Below are positions 38,471 through 48,258 of a DNA stretch of 64,000 nucleotides, in pieces. The first letter of the stretch is position 1; each line of letters opens with the position of its first letter. The translations under genes and the position numbers were made by a program. This DNA comes from Symsagittifera roscoffensis (Eukaryota > Xenacoelomorpha > Acoela > Convolutidae). The notes under the pieces were generated by a model. The model did not search any database. It was not told the origin of the DNA and was given only the letters and a program-made list of their open reading frames with translations. Location: the NCBI RefSeq assembly GCF_963678635.1, contig NC_087063.1, positions 10,574,386 to 10,638,385 on the forward strand. Reading direction: 5' to 3'.

Positions 38471-38704
38471 TTAAGTTTGCAAATGAAAATCTAAATTCAT
38501 TGCTAATAAGATTCTAAATATAAAAGTGTGTGTTGGCTTTTGCCGTACTATCATATAACTATTTGGTAAGTTTCTATTTTGTCGTATGTCGTCTCTGGTT
38601 AGAGGTCTTCTTCCAATTCCGGGTAGTTCTCTTATCGTTCGGAATATTGGCTTTGATCTATTGAGTCGTAGAGACATTTCGATTAAATTATCGTCGTATA
38701 ACAT
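38471..38704 (-). CDS. Short leader frame of the giant element
   Basis: 77 residues from the first methionine, but the same frame is open upstream through the primer-binding site and into the end of the 5' LTR (to about 38816), giving up to 115 codons with a leucine-rich, coiled-coil-like start. Words such as RPLTRDDIRQN give it a coding look. No known domain. It could be a spliced 5' coding exon, an upstream regulatory frame or chance. Confidence 0.35.
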   Translation of the reverse strand: MLYDDNLIEMSLRLNRSKPIFRTIRELPGIGRRPLTRDDIRQNRNLPNSYMIVRQKPTHTFIFRILLAMNLDFHLQT

Positions 38705-38771
38705 TTTAAAAATGTTTTGTCTAAATTCTAATGTATTTTTGGTTAATTCTAAGCTATTAAGGTCTTGTTCG

Positions 38772-38789
38772 AGACTTATGGTCGCACCA
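38772..38789 (-). promoter_or_regulatory. Primer-binding site of the giant element
   Basis: TGGTGCGACCATAAGTCT on the minus strand, two bases after the ...TAACTCA end of the 5' LTR. The TGG start is the expected complement of a tRNA 3' CCA; the tRNA species was not identified. Confidence 0.7.
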
Positions 38790-38791
38790 GA

Positions 38792-39200
38792 TGAGTTAGG
38801 ACCTTTGTGGTTAACTCATAGAGTAATTTCGGATAGGGTACACCGTCTGCTCGTCACGCTATCTTATTTTCGGCCGGATAGATTCGTGCAACTTCTTAGT
38901 CTAATACCGATCCTAATCTTACTCTTATACTATCTAGTCTCAGGGTGTTTAACTAGTCTCTGCTAGGCTCAATAGATCTAGGGTATACTGGTCTGTTGCG
39001 GCAGCTGAAGTTCTCTTGGAGAGGCAACTAATTTCTAAGTTAAATTCAAATCTCTCTGGTGCTGAAATTACAAGTAATTTCAGCACTTACAAATAAGGGG
39101 TTGTTAGTTAGATGGATCATGATTGGTTAATATTAAATACTTTACAGTGGTAAAATATCTAATTTATCCAATCATAAAATGTAGTTTAGATCAGGTTCCA
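38792..39200 (-). repeat. 5' LTR of the giant element
   Basis: 409 bp, followed on the plus strand by the ACAG target copy at 39201-39204. Matches 20316-20725; the block next to the primer-binding site differs (GGACCTTT against TAGCCGAG). Confidence 0.88.
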
Positions 39201-39204
39201 ACAG

Positions 39205-39850
39205 TACAATAAATGTAAATAGCGGATATTGAATCCGCTCCTGTATTTCGATCAAATTGAGGACATGGTATCCTGTGGTTTGCTCATAGGGGAGTGAGAA
39301 AATTTTTTGACATATACACTTCGTTCTGCCCGTGAAACTGTTTTTCCGCAGCTACTTTTTCACATTTTTATATATATTTTTTTCACTTCGTTTGCTCATT
39401 CCGCTGCTCCTTTCCCCCATTTCCCAATCAGTGGTATTCTTGGTCGACGTTAGTTCTTAGAATTACGCCACTTAAAAAATTGGCGCTTCTATCCGTCAAC
39501 GTTTAGCTAGAAGATATATCGCAATACTCGGTCTCTTCTTCAATTTTAATGCTGTTAACCCCCAATACGACTGTTCACGATTTGTATAGAACTGTTCATT
39601 TTTAAGCCGTAATAGCCTTAACTTAGAAGTGAAAGTGATTTATATAGTTTAGAATAAATGAAAATCTCGCCGTTTTTTGGTTTCAAATCGTGTTATTGTC
39701 GTCCAATTGATTCTGTTAAAAAACCTTCCTTTGTTCTACATTCAAATAACGTTCATGTTTCACCTTTAAGTTTCCCGTAAACATGTTACACACATAAGGC
39801 TTTCATCTAAGTGCATGCACTGTGCCACATCATAGTTATTTGGCACTGAG
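39205..39850. repeat. Repeat family C, right half continuing after the giant element
   Basis: Shares with 18000-18715 the ordered words TAAATAGCGGA, TGGTTTGCTCAT, TCAGTGGTATTCTTGGTCG, GGCGCTTCTATCCGTCAA and GCTGTTAACCCCC, ending at CATCATAGTTATTTG. It is the other half of the copy interrupted at 20311. Confidence 0.75.
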
Positions 39851-40379
39851 CTGTTGATTGTAAAACGACCTATCTTCTTTATTTTGACTGATAAGTTCGA
39901 AGCCACATTTATAAAACTGTTTAAAAGAAAGAGAAGTTATAAAGACTATGAATGTAGATTTCAGCAAGTGTTTGATAAAAGTGACAGGCCTGCTAAAATC
40001 AAAAGTTACGTTTAAAATATCAAACATAACTTTAGAAAATTATCAAAATCTAACGAGGAGCAGGTGGTTTTTGCAAGATCAACCAAAAACAAACAATTAT
40101 TGTTAACTGAGCTTGAACATTGGTCAACTAATACTAATGAAAACTACTAACAATTGATAGATTAAGCTAAATCGTGCCGATGTAGCTCAACGGTCACTGA
40201 GGCTTCGGCACCAACGCATCGGTCATCGGTCATGGTCAATCAACTAAGGTTGACGAAATTTGAAACAGGTTCAAATTGGCCTGGTCGACGCTGCCGAGAT
40301 TATGCATTGTCACTTCTCTGACTTTAGGAAGTCGAGACTAAAATGAGGCTTAGCTTCGCCATCAGGAACAAAAACTGAC

Positions 40380-42640
40380 GATGAAGCAGGAAGAGCTTTA
40401 AGAGGATAAAAATAAGAAGTCAGTAAAAGTCAAGATTACTGAAAACGAGCGTCGAGAAGAGATTTCAATCGAAGAGAAGGACTTTCTAGATCGGCTCATT
40501 CCGCCTCTAAGGCTGTTGAACGCACAGAATCTTGGGTTAGAGAAGTACGACAAGATACAAACGTCACAACAGCAAATGAGAGTACATCTCTTAGCGTGCC
40601 CATAAGCATTGTTGAAACTCTTTCAGGTTCAAATGTTGATTCTTAATTTTACAAAAGTCACAGTCATGAAAATTTGTGTAAAATTTGTCTGTTTGACCTA
40701 CGTGCGGCCGGTATTTCTCTCGCATCCGGTCCATACAAAACCTGCTTCCCTACCTTGCGCAATTTCGCAACTTTTAAAGATAAAACACCAGCATAAAGAG
40801 TCCAGTTTCCATATGAGCATAGGTTTTGTTTCTCGTGTTTTTGTCAGATCAGCTGTTTCGTAATCATTGTAAGGCCTAAAATTGTACTAAAGATGGATTT
40901 GAAAGTACTCACAATTTTCTGCTTCAGGGAGCAGATCGCATTTTCATCGAAAGTTGTCTAATATGTCGCTGTCTCAGAATCAGTCCTCTGAGAAAACACC
41001 TTACAAACCTCCTAATAATTCGTCGGATTCATCAGCGGCTTAAGAAATGACAAAAACCCTGCCACTAACATGACTTCCTCTTCTTCCATTAGTGCTTTTT
41101 ATGATTGAAACTCTCTTCTATGAATAAAACAATCACCTCGTTTTTTGCGATTTCGCTTGTTTGCACTTGTGTTTTTGGACTGGTTTAGCAAATCGTCTCG
41201 GACTCTAGTGAGCAACATTAGATTTAACGGTAAATGGTTTTACTTCATCATATATTATTCCACAGAGCATGTTGAGGTCAAAGTAGACAACGTAAAGGGT
41301 GCTGTTTGGGCGTATGTTAAGGCACAATTAACGTTGGTTTCAAACCCATTGCTGTACCTTCTCTGCAACAGCAATATCAGTACTTACAACGCATTCCGTT
41401 GTCTCGTTACTGTTACTCAAAGAATGAGATGATTCAAGGATAGGATGTGTTTTATCGTTTTTGTCCGTTGGAATACTTCCATCACAAGGATCGAAAATCG
41501 CAGTCAGGACTTTTGCTCCTGTCCCATTATCTGGGTTTTAGCTCCTGTCCCAGTTTGGGTGTTGAGCAATCCATTATCATCACCAATTGACTTAAACTCT
41601 AGATGCTCTACAAGTCGTTGTTGATTGGTCCCGGCTTACTTCAAAATCTCTTGCATGTAGTAATACGCTTTTTGCAATACAAATTGCCTTTATCGGCGAT
41701 ATTGAAGGCATGTTCCATCAACTTTTTGCGTTGCATCTGAACAACCTTCTGTTTTTTTGGCGGGAACAGTCCATATCAGATGTGAAAGTAATCTAAAAAA
41801 CGCGGCTTAACTTCGGCGCTTGCAATTCAACAACTTGGGCTAATTTTTCTCTTGAGCAAACAGCAAAACACCTCCAGGCCATGTATCGAGAAGCGGCTCC
41901 CGCAATAATGCATTTTTTTGCCTGTATGATTCTCTCGATTTCGTCGAGCTCCCCACAAAAGCACTTATGCTCAGTCAAATTTTGATTGTTTTTTTTTTAA
42001 ATGAAACTAGGTGGTTTCATTATCTAAAATTGTAAATAGTTTTTCTGACCTAGTTGAAACACTGAATCTTATATCAGGAACAGCTCTCAAGCACAAGGAA
42101 ATACATCTCAATCCCGAAAGTATATTGCAAGTATTAGACTTGAAGTGGGGCCAACCAAAAATTTTTCGATCGTATTCAATAGTGGACAAACACTGTTTAG
42201 TTCTAAATCACGCCTCAAATTTGAGCTTTATGAAGTTCCATATCGTCCGTTTTAGATCCGATCGGACTCACCGAATTGTACACCCTATAGCGCGTTTGTT
42301 TCTTAACCAAATTCGGCGTTTAAGTGACCATCAGTTGGACCACCCAATGGGTTGCACATAAAAAGGCAATGTCTTCTCCGAATTTGGAATTACAGGCCGC
42401 TCTTTTTTTGCTTTTGTGAAGATACTTAAGAAGCGTTAACTATCGGGGTTGTTAACACAGTCATGTGATTTGATAGCATCAGGGTGCTTCAGTGGTTAAT
42501 CTCGGAGGATAAACTTTGTCGCCAATAGATTGTCAGAAAACCTCGATTTGCACACGTTTGACAGAGGGTCCCATGTCGCTAGTGGGGACAACCCTGCAGT
42601 CCTCCAGCAAAGAAATGAAAGAAGGTTTTTGTGTCCTCGA
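40380..42640 (+). pseudogene. Decayed BEL/Pao retrotransposon remnant
   Basis: Fragments appear in the order expected of a BEL/Pao element. A charged coiled-coil Gag N-terminus (ITENERREEISIEEKDFL) lies near 40435-40500. RT text (AFIGDIEGMFHQ, then LLFFWRE) lies at about 41680-41790, a degenerate second half of RT (TAKHLQAMYREA to VLDLKWG) at 41854-42170, and an RNase H C-terminus (FVANRL, GSHVASGDNPA) at 42510-42600. The catalytic aspartate pair of RT is not recognisable, and stops and frame changes are frequent. Its closest relative in the window is the element at 57.3-64 kb. Confidence 0.65.
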
Positions 42641-42766
42641 GAGACAGAGATCTTTCTGAAAATGGTTGGCCTCTCAAGCGGTCAACAGATGTCATCAGCA
42701 AAATTCGTCTTCAGAGACTAGTTGATAATAATGGTGACCCCACCGTCTCTTTTTGATAATCTGTCA

Positions 42767-42847
42767 CCTGACCATATAGCGTTCGCGTATGATTGTGCAC
42801 AGATATACAAGAAACGATGAATCGTACGCGAATGCTACATGGTCAGG
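42767..42847. repeat. 28-bp inverted repeat with 25-bp loop
   Basis: Arms 42767-42794 and 42820-42847 are reverse complements except for three positions, two of which would be G-U pairs in RNA. CCTGACCATA opens the left arm and ATGGTCAGG closes the right arm. It could be a small hairpin RNA gene or remnant MITE ends. Confidence 0.65.
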
Positions 42848-42886
42848 TTGACTGACGGAGCATGTCTTCTCAGTCATCAAACATAA

Positions 42887-43012
42887 CTCTCCGCCTGACG
42901 TTGAGTGCTATCCACCTGAAGTACTCTCCACCTGAGGTACTCTCCGCCTGAGAGTTCTAGCTAAAGAGCTTGAGAGAACTCGTACTCTCCGCCTGAGGTT
43001 GAGCTAAAGACG
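42887..43012. repeat. TCTCCGCCTGAGGT short repeats
   Basis: Five imperfect copies of ACTCTCCGCCTGAGGT or the variants TCCACCTGAAGT and TCCGCCTGACGT, with 15-45 bp spacing. GC-richer than the flanks; no coding frame supported. Confidence 0.6.
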
Positions 43013-43394
43013 GGTGACCTTGTTTGAGTAGTCCAGTCGAAGAGCCAGGGGCCTACTACCCCCACGCTTGCATCGTTTTGGCTGCATAAAGCTAAAGATA
43101 ACGTCGCACATTCCGCCGTTCTTCGTACCTCGTCCTGTAAATTCATCCTTCCGCTCTTTAAGCTTGCTCCGGTCCTTCTCCCTCTGACGGCGGAAGACGT
43201 TGACGCTTGAGGATAAAATTCAAATTGTCTCGCTCGGTCAAGAGATTAGTATCTTTTGTTAATGAACCGTGTTCGATTCCGCCATAGCTCCGGTATTATA
43301 AAGCAATTTACGAAGTAGGTAAGGGTAACGGGCTTATTTCATCCCACCACAGACGGTTTGTTGTCCTTTTTTAAATGAAAATCATAACTTTGAA

Positions 43395-43823
43395 CGACCT
43401 TGACCGCTAAATTAACTAGCCGGTAGCGTCGGCTATTATCGTTGGTATGCATTCAAAACCATTAGGTTTTTGATTACTATACTGGTTCTCCAGACTTATG
43501 ACAAACTTATGGTCGTTTAAATTGACGTTATCTGAAAGCAATGCCGTTAAAATGAGCACATTCTTGATTTCATTTCAATCTTAGAAAAAAAGAAGCGTTT
43601 TAAAGGTCTGACGTTTATGCTGACCCTATTACGAGCCAGTGGGCCGAACAGTGATTCAATTTTTAGTTTTTTTTGTTGCTTTGGTTCTTAGTTTCCTCTC
43701 AAAAAGCGTTTATACGATGGTGTGATTTTTCAGTAACAGACGACTATTTTTGTGCAATTTGCTGTTTTTTGAAACAACGGGAGTTTTTCAAAATCCAAAA
43801 AGTTTATTTAGACATATATTACA
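43395..43823. repeat. Repeat family C, fourth copy (left half)
   Basis: Matches 17235-17600: ordered words GCTAAATTAAC, GCGTCGGCTA, GTCGTTTAAATTGAC, TGCCGTTAAAATGAGCA, CGAGCCAGTGGGC and GTTTTTTGAAACAAC. It stops precisely where the 635-bp duplicated block begins. Confidence 0.65.
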
Positions 43824-44458
43824 ACTTGGGGTGAAAAATTTTTAAGCAAAAAAAGCATACAGCTGGTTTACTTGAAAGGTTGCAAATATTATAACTTAAT
43901 CTGATTACATTTTTTTATAAGGGGGTAAGAAAATTTCTAACAAACATAGCAGACAGCTGGTGCACTCTAAATTTCCGTTCAGTCAAAAATGTTCGGTGAT
44001 TTTTGACGCAAGTACGCTTGAACAAAATCAGCGGTAAATTTTGTATGCAAAATTACTTTGAGGATCAAAACTGGTTAAACCAAAAACAAGCAAAAAAATT
44101 TTTATGTTAAATTAGAACAAAGCTTAGGGCCCAAAAACTTTTACAACCAGTTGTCTTTATAAAAAACTGTTTTGATTTTATTGTTTATTGTTTTTACAAA
44201 TCAATTTGACGAAAAAAATTTAACTTTAAATTTTGTACAAATGAAGACTTATTTTAGTTCTGACTTTTAAAAAAAATTGAAAACAAGTTCTGTCGTCAAC
44301 TATGACACCCGTTCGCTATGAAAAAATTTTGGTATATAAATATAGTTTTTTACGGTTAACTCCAGATTAGAATTTCTTTCAACTCTTCTTAAATTAATCT
44401 GGCTTGTTTTTATGAATGCTTAACAGTTAGGTTGAAAACAAGTAGTAATTTTGGATAT
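43824..44458. repeat. 635-bp duplicated block, copy 1
   Basis: Starts ACTTGGGGTGAAAAATTTTT and ends TTTTGGATAT. It matches 46104-46739 with only a handful of substitutions and single-base indels. Ends are not TG...CA and no inverted termini were seen. No coding frame. Confidence 0.85.
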
Positions 44459-45570
44459 ATCTTTTTTTTATCTCCAGACCACCACTACTTGACACTTTTT
44501 TATCAATCGAAAAAAAAATATGACTGTATAAATTTTTTTGCCATATTCAAAAAAAAAATTTTTTAAAAAATGGCCCCGGTGCTCTAAGCCTTGAGACAGT
44601 CTTCACACCATTAACAAACTTTTTAGAAAAAACTTGTAACAGAAGTTCATACTGAATTGAAACTACACAAAGCTTTCAAACCTTTTAGAAACTCAGCAGT
44701 GATTTTTCTTCCACATATTTCTATTTTTTGAAGAATATGTATATTTGAATATCTCTTGCTTTTTTAAAAATTAAAAAAACTACAGAGAAACCTTTTTTTT
44801 GGGAAAATTGTTGTCCATTTTCTTTATCTCGCAACTCTCAATTCTTACTGTTTACCACCTAAAAATTTTTGCAGAAAATCTTCTAAAAAATTACCTTGAT
44901 TGACTTGGGGCGTAGATGCGAAAAAACCCGAGTTACCTTGCCAGCGGAAAACCTTAGACTTCGTGCCAGGAACTTAAAGGGTCTAGGTCAACGCTGGAGT
45001 TCCTGGAAGGAGCCGTCTAGGAACCCTGGGAGGAATTCAAATTCTTTATATATTTTTTGACTACGATAAACTTCTTTTCACCTTTGGTGTTTCTTCCTAG
45101 CTTATGAGTGTCAAGCGGCAATGAGAACTCGAATTGATCAGCAATTTCAAAATTCCCAATTATCACTAAAAGTAGTCAGAGGGGTAATAATTTTGTTTTG
45201 AAACTTAACCTATGTTTTCATTTGGTAAAGTTTTAATTTTCAAAATTGGTAACCGAAGAAAAATAGTGTTTCAAATCAATACAGTTTCATCTCGTGAAAA
45301 CATGAACCGAACGAAAATGTTTGTCGTTTTCGTAGATCCGGAGAATAAGCAATGAGCGTCGGAAAAATTTCGTTTTTGAGGTTTTCTCTCGTTTGTGTGC
45401 AAAACTTCTCTTTTGTTTCTTCCGTAGTTTAATTGTCTGCCTTGGTTCTTTGGAAAATTTCTTGGCTTTTTTTGTTATTTTTATTTCTAATAACTCAGCT
45501 TCGGAAGGCGTTTTTGAACTAGGAAACAGTTTTTGAAGGATAGCTGACATATTAACTCAGCCATTTTATT
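44459..45570. other. Intergenic DNA, one lysine-rich frame of doubtful status
   Basis: A minus-strand frame at 45287-45550 (87 residues, very Lys/Arg-rich) has no domain or splice support, so it is left unannotated as a gene. The rest is AT-rich with A/T homopolymers. Confidence 0.35.
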
Positions 45571-45957
45571 GAGCAAACAGCAAAACACCTCCAGGCCATG
45601 TATCGAGAAGCGGCTCCCGCAGTAATGCAATTTTTTTGCCTGTATGATTCTCTCGATTTCGTCGAGCTCCCCACAAAAGCACTTAAGCTCAGTCAAATTT
45701 TGATTGTTTTTTTTTTAAATTGAAACAAGATGGTTTTATTATCTAAACTTGTAAATAATTTTTCTGACCTAGTTGAAACAATGAATCTTATATCAAGAAC
45801 AGCTATCATCAAGCACAAGGAAATACATCTCAATCCCGAAAGTATATTGCAAGTATTAGACTTGAAGTGGGGCCAACCAAAAATTTTTCGATCGTATTCA
45901 ATAGTGGACAAACACTGTTTAGTTCTAAATCACGCCTCAAATTTGAGCTTTATGACA
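45571..45957 (+). pseudogene. Second fragment of the BEL/Pao RT remnant
   Basis: Matches 41854-42237 at offset about 3717 with few differences, carrying the same degenerate RT text (TAKHLQAMYREA to LDLKWGQPK). It is followed after 146 bp by copy 2 of the 635-bp block. In the first locus the same two modules occur in the same order but 1.6 kb apart. Confidence 0.65.
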
Positions 45958-46103
45958 ATTGTTTCTCTAAAAATAGAAGTCTAGCACCCTATTTGCAGCA
46001 AAATTGTCTACATCTGCAACCATTTTGTAAAAACAGAATTGAAAATTTTTCGTCGTGCACGCGGAATCACTTTTGTTCAAAAAAAAAATGATTGCATAAT
46101 GTT

Positions 46104-46739
46104 ACTTGGGGTGAAAAATTTTTAAGCAAAAAAAGCATACAGCTGGTTTACTTGAAAGGTTGCAAATATTATAACTTAATCTGATTACATTTTTTTATAA
46201 GGGGGTAAGAAAAATTTCTAACAAACATAGCAGACAGCTGGTGCACTCTAAATTTCCGTTCAGTCAAAAATGTTCGGTGATTTTTGACGCAAGTACGCTT
46301 GAACAAAATCAGCGGTAAATTTTGTATGCAAAATTACTTTGAGGAACAAAACTGGTTAAACCAAAAACAAGCAAAAAAATTTTTATGTTAAATTAGAACA
46401 AAGTTTAGGGCCCAAAAACTTGTACAACCAGTTGTCTTTATAAAAAACTGTTTTGATTTTATAGTTTATTGTTTTTACAAAACAATTCGAGGAAAAAAAT
46501 TTAACTTTAAATTTTGTACAAATGAAGACTTATTTTAGTTCTGACTTTTAAAAAAAAATGAAAACAAGTTCTGTCGTCAACTATGACACCCGTTCGCTAT
46601 GAAAAAATTTTGGTATATAAATATATTTTTTTACGGTTAACTCCAGATTAGAATTTCTTTCAACTCTTCTTAAATTAATCTGGCTTGTTTTTATGAATGC
46701 TTAACATTTAGGTTGAAAACAAGTAGTGATTTTGGATAT
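46104..46739. repeat. 635-bp duplicated block, copy 2
   Basis: Direct-orientation copy of 43824-44458. Flanks differ at both ends. Confidence 0.85.
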
Positions 46740-48258
46740 CTACTTGGAAAGCCCATTTTGAATCAGTTTTTTTGCTGCATACAACTCGAATGAAATTCAA
46801 TCAAATGCAGTTTTCGGCTTTTTGACAAAGTTGATTGACAAGTAAAAATACTAAAAAACAATTTCAAAAAGGTGACATTTTTTGTTTGCGATGAGACTTT
46901 GATGATTTAAATGAACTTTGACTTTTAAAAAAATCCCAGCAAACAAAAAGTCGCAAAAAACAATTTGGCAGTGACGAATAATTGATTTGTGTTGTTTTTA
47001 TTGAATGCGGCTCAGTGTTTTGCTAAAACTTACGTGGTTGAACAGATTTTCTAATGATACATTTTTGATGAAAAAACCTCAGTCATACAATTTCACATGA
47101 CTCAAAAACTTTTAAAAAATTTTGATAAAAATCTAATCTTAAATTTAATCCTCAAAATAAAAACTAAACTTTTCCGCTGAAATCTTTGTTGTTTTGATGA
47201 AAAACGCAATTACCAAAACGTTTTCTCAAATAAACAAACGCAATGATTGAAGGCAACAATTTCACAGCGATGCTGCATTTTCAGATTAGTCATGTGATTA
47301 TAATTTGAAAACTTAGTGGTTGAAAAATAAGGCCAACTATTTTCGATAGAGTACTTTATATAGCAATTTATATCATAAAACATAATAAACCTTATTTCTT
47401 ACAGAAAAATCATAATCATTGTGTGAAAAAAATTGAGTCTCAGTAATTTTTTTTTCGGAAATGATTTGTGTCCTAAATAATTAGAACAAAACGCTACCTC
47501 AGTTTTGAAATTTATGTTCGGAAGGTTTATTTTGCAGCCAACTAAACTCTGCTTGGTTGATTCTGCACACAAAAAAAACTAAAACTTCGAAAAATCGATG
47601 ACTTCCCCGTTCCAATCATTATAAAACGTTTATTGGCATCAAAAAACCAATTACAAAAAATGTTTTTCAACTTCTGAGCGAACAAAAGTGCTCACATTTT
47701 GAACAAAGCATTCCTTAGATTGCTCTCACTGAAATCAAATGAATTTTCCTCCAGCTAAAATTGAGAACGGTCAAAAACGTGGTGAAAAACGTCAAAAACG
47801 TGGAGAATGCCGCAATTTTTTGGAGCATAAAACGTTTGCTATGCTAGGAAGCAATGTTTTGAAACTAAAGCAGGTCACATCAGAAACGAATTCGATAACC
47901 CAAACTGCCAGGTCTGAAGATTTACTTAAAACATAGCAAAATGGATGATCATTGGGTTAAAAAGAATCCTCAAAATCGATAAAGAAGATAATCGATAACA
48001 ACTAAAACACACCGAAGACAAAAGCTCTTCTCCGTTTTCAGTAGCCGGAACAAAAATGAGGTCAATGTAAATAAAATCCGATTCGTTTGTCTCCTTTTTA
48101 ACTGAGAAAACGAGATTTCCCTTCTAAACTATTTCATAGAAGTTATAATCTTTAGTAGAGTGTCAATGTGATAATTAAAATTCAAATAAAATAAAAAACA
48201 TTTAAAATAAAACGTTTTGAATTTGATGAAATTAGGATTTTTCTGTTTTTTCTTCTGA
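46740..48258. other. Intergenic DNA downstream of the EF-hand gene
   Basis: AT-rich. The plus-strand frame at 47739-47936 contains a doubled KRGEKRQKRGE-like word but no domain. No polyadenylation site could be singled out among many AATAAA-like strings on the minus strand, for example near 48195-48210. Confidence 0.4.

Larger units (their letters stand above)
20316..39200 (-). mobile_element. Giant LTR retroelement with accessory and env-like genes (18.9 kb)
   Basis: LTRs at 38792-39200 (5') and 20316-20725 (3') read TGGAACCTGATC...TAACTCA on the minus strand and have TG...CA ends in direct repeat. The 4-bp sequence ACAG flanks both sides (20312-20315, 39201-39204). The interrupted host sequence, repeat family C, can be followed on both sides. 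Order of genes in element sense: leader frame, basic 155-residue protein, Gag-protease, RT-RNase H, integrase, small frames, two membrane proteins, Pro/Ser/Thr-rich frame, envelope-like glycoprotein, 602-residue orphan. The gene order and pol motifs place it in Ty3/Gypsy; the size is about three times that of element A. LTRs differ at about ten positions, so insertion is not brand new. Confidence 0.88.

Noticed and set aside
40177-40285. tRNA-like A and B boxes (TAGCTCAACGG, GGTTCAAATTGG)
   Set aside because: The two boxes are about 85 bp apart, the region does not fold as a tRNA by eye, and it lies beside a decayed BEL element; a SINE head is possible but unsupported.
45287-45550. Lysine-rich 87-residue minus-strand gene
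   Set aside because: AT-rich composition bias can produce it; no splice, homologue or conserved copy in the window.
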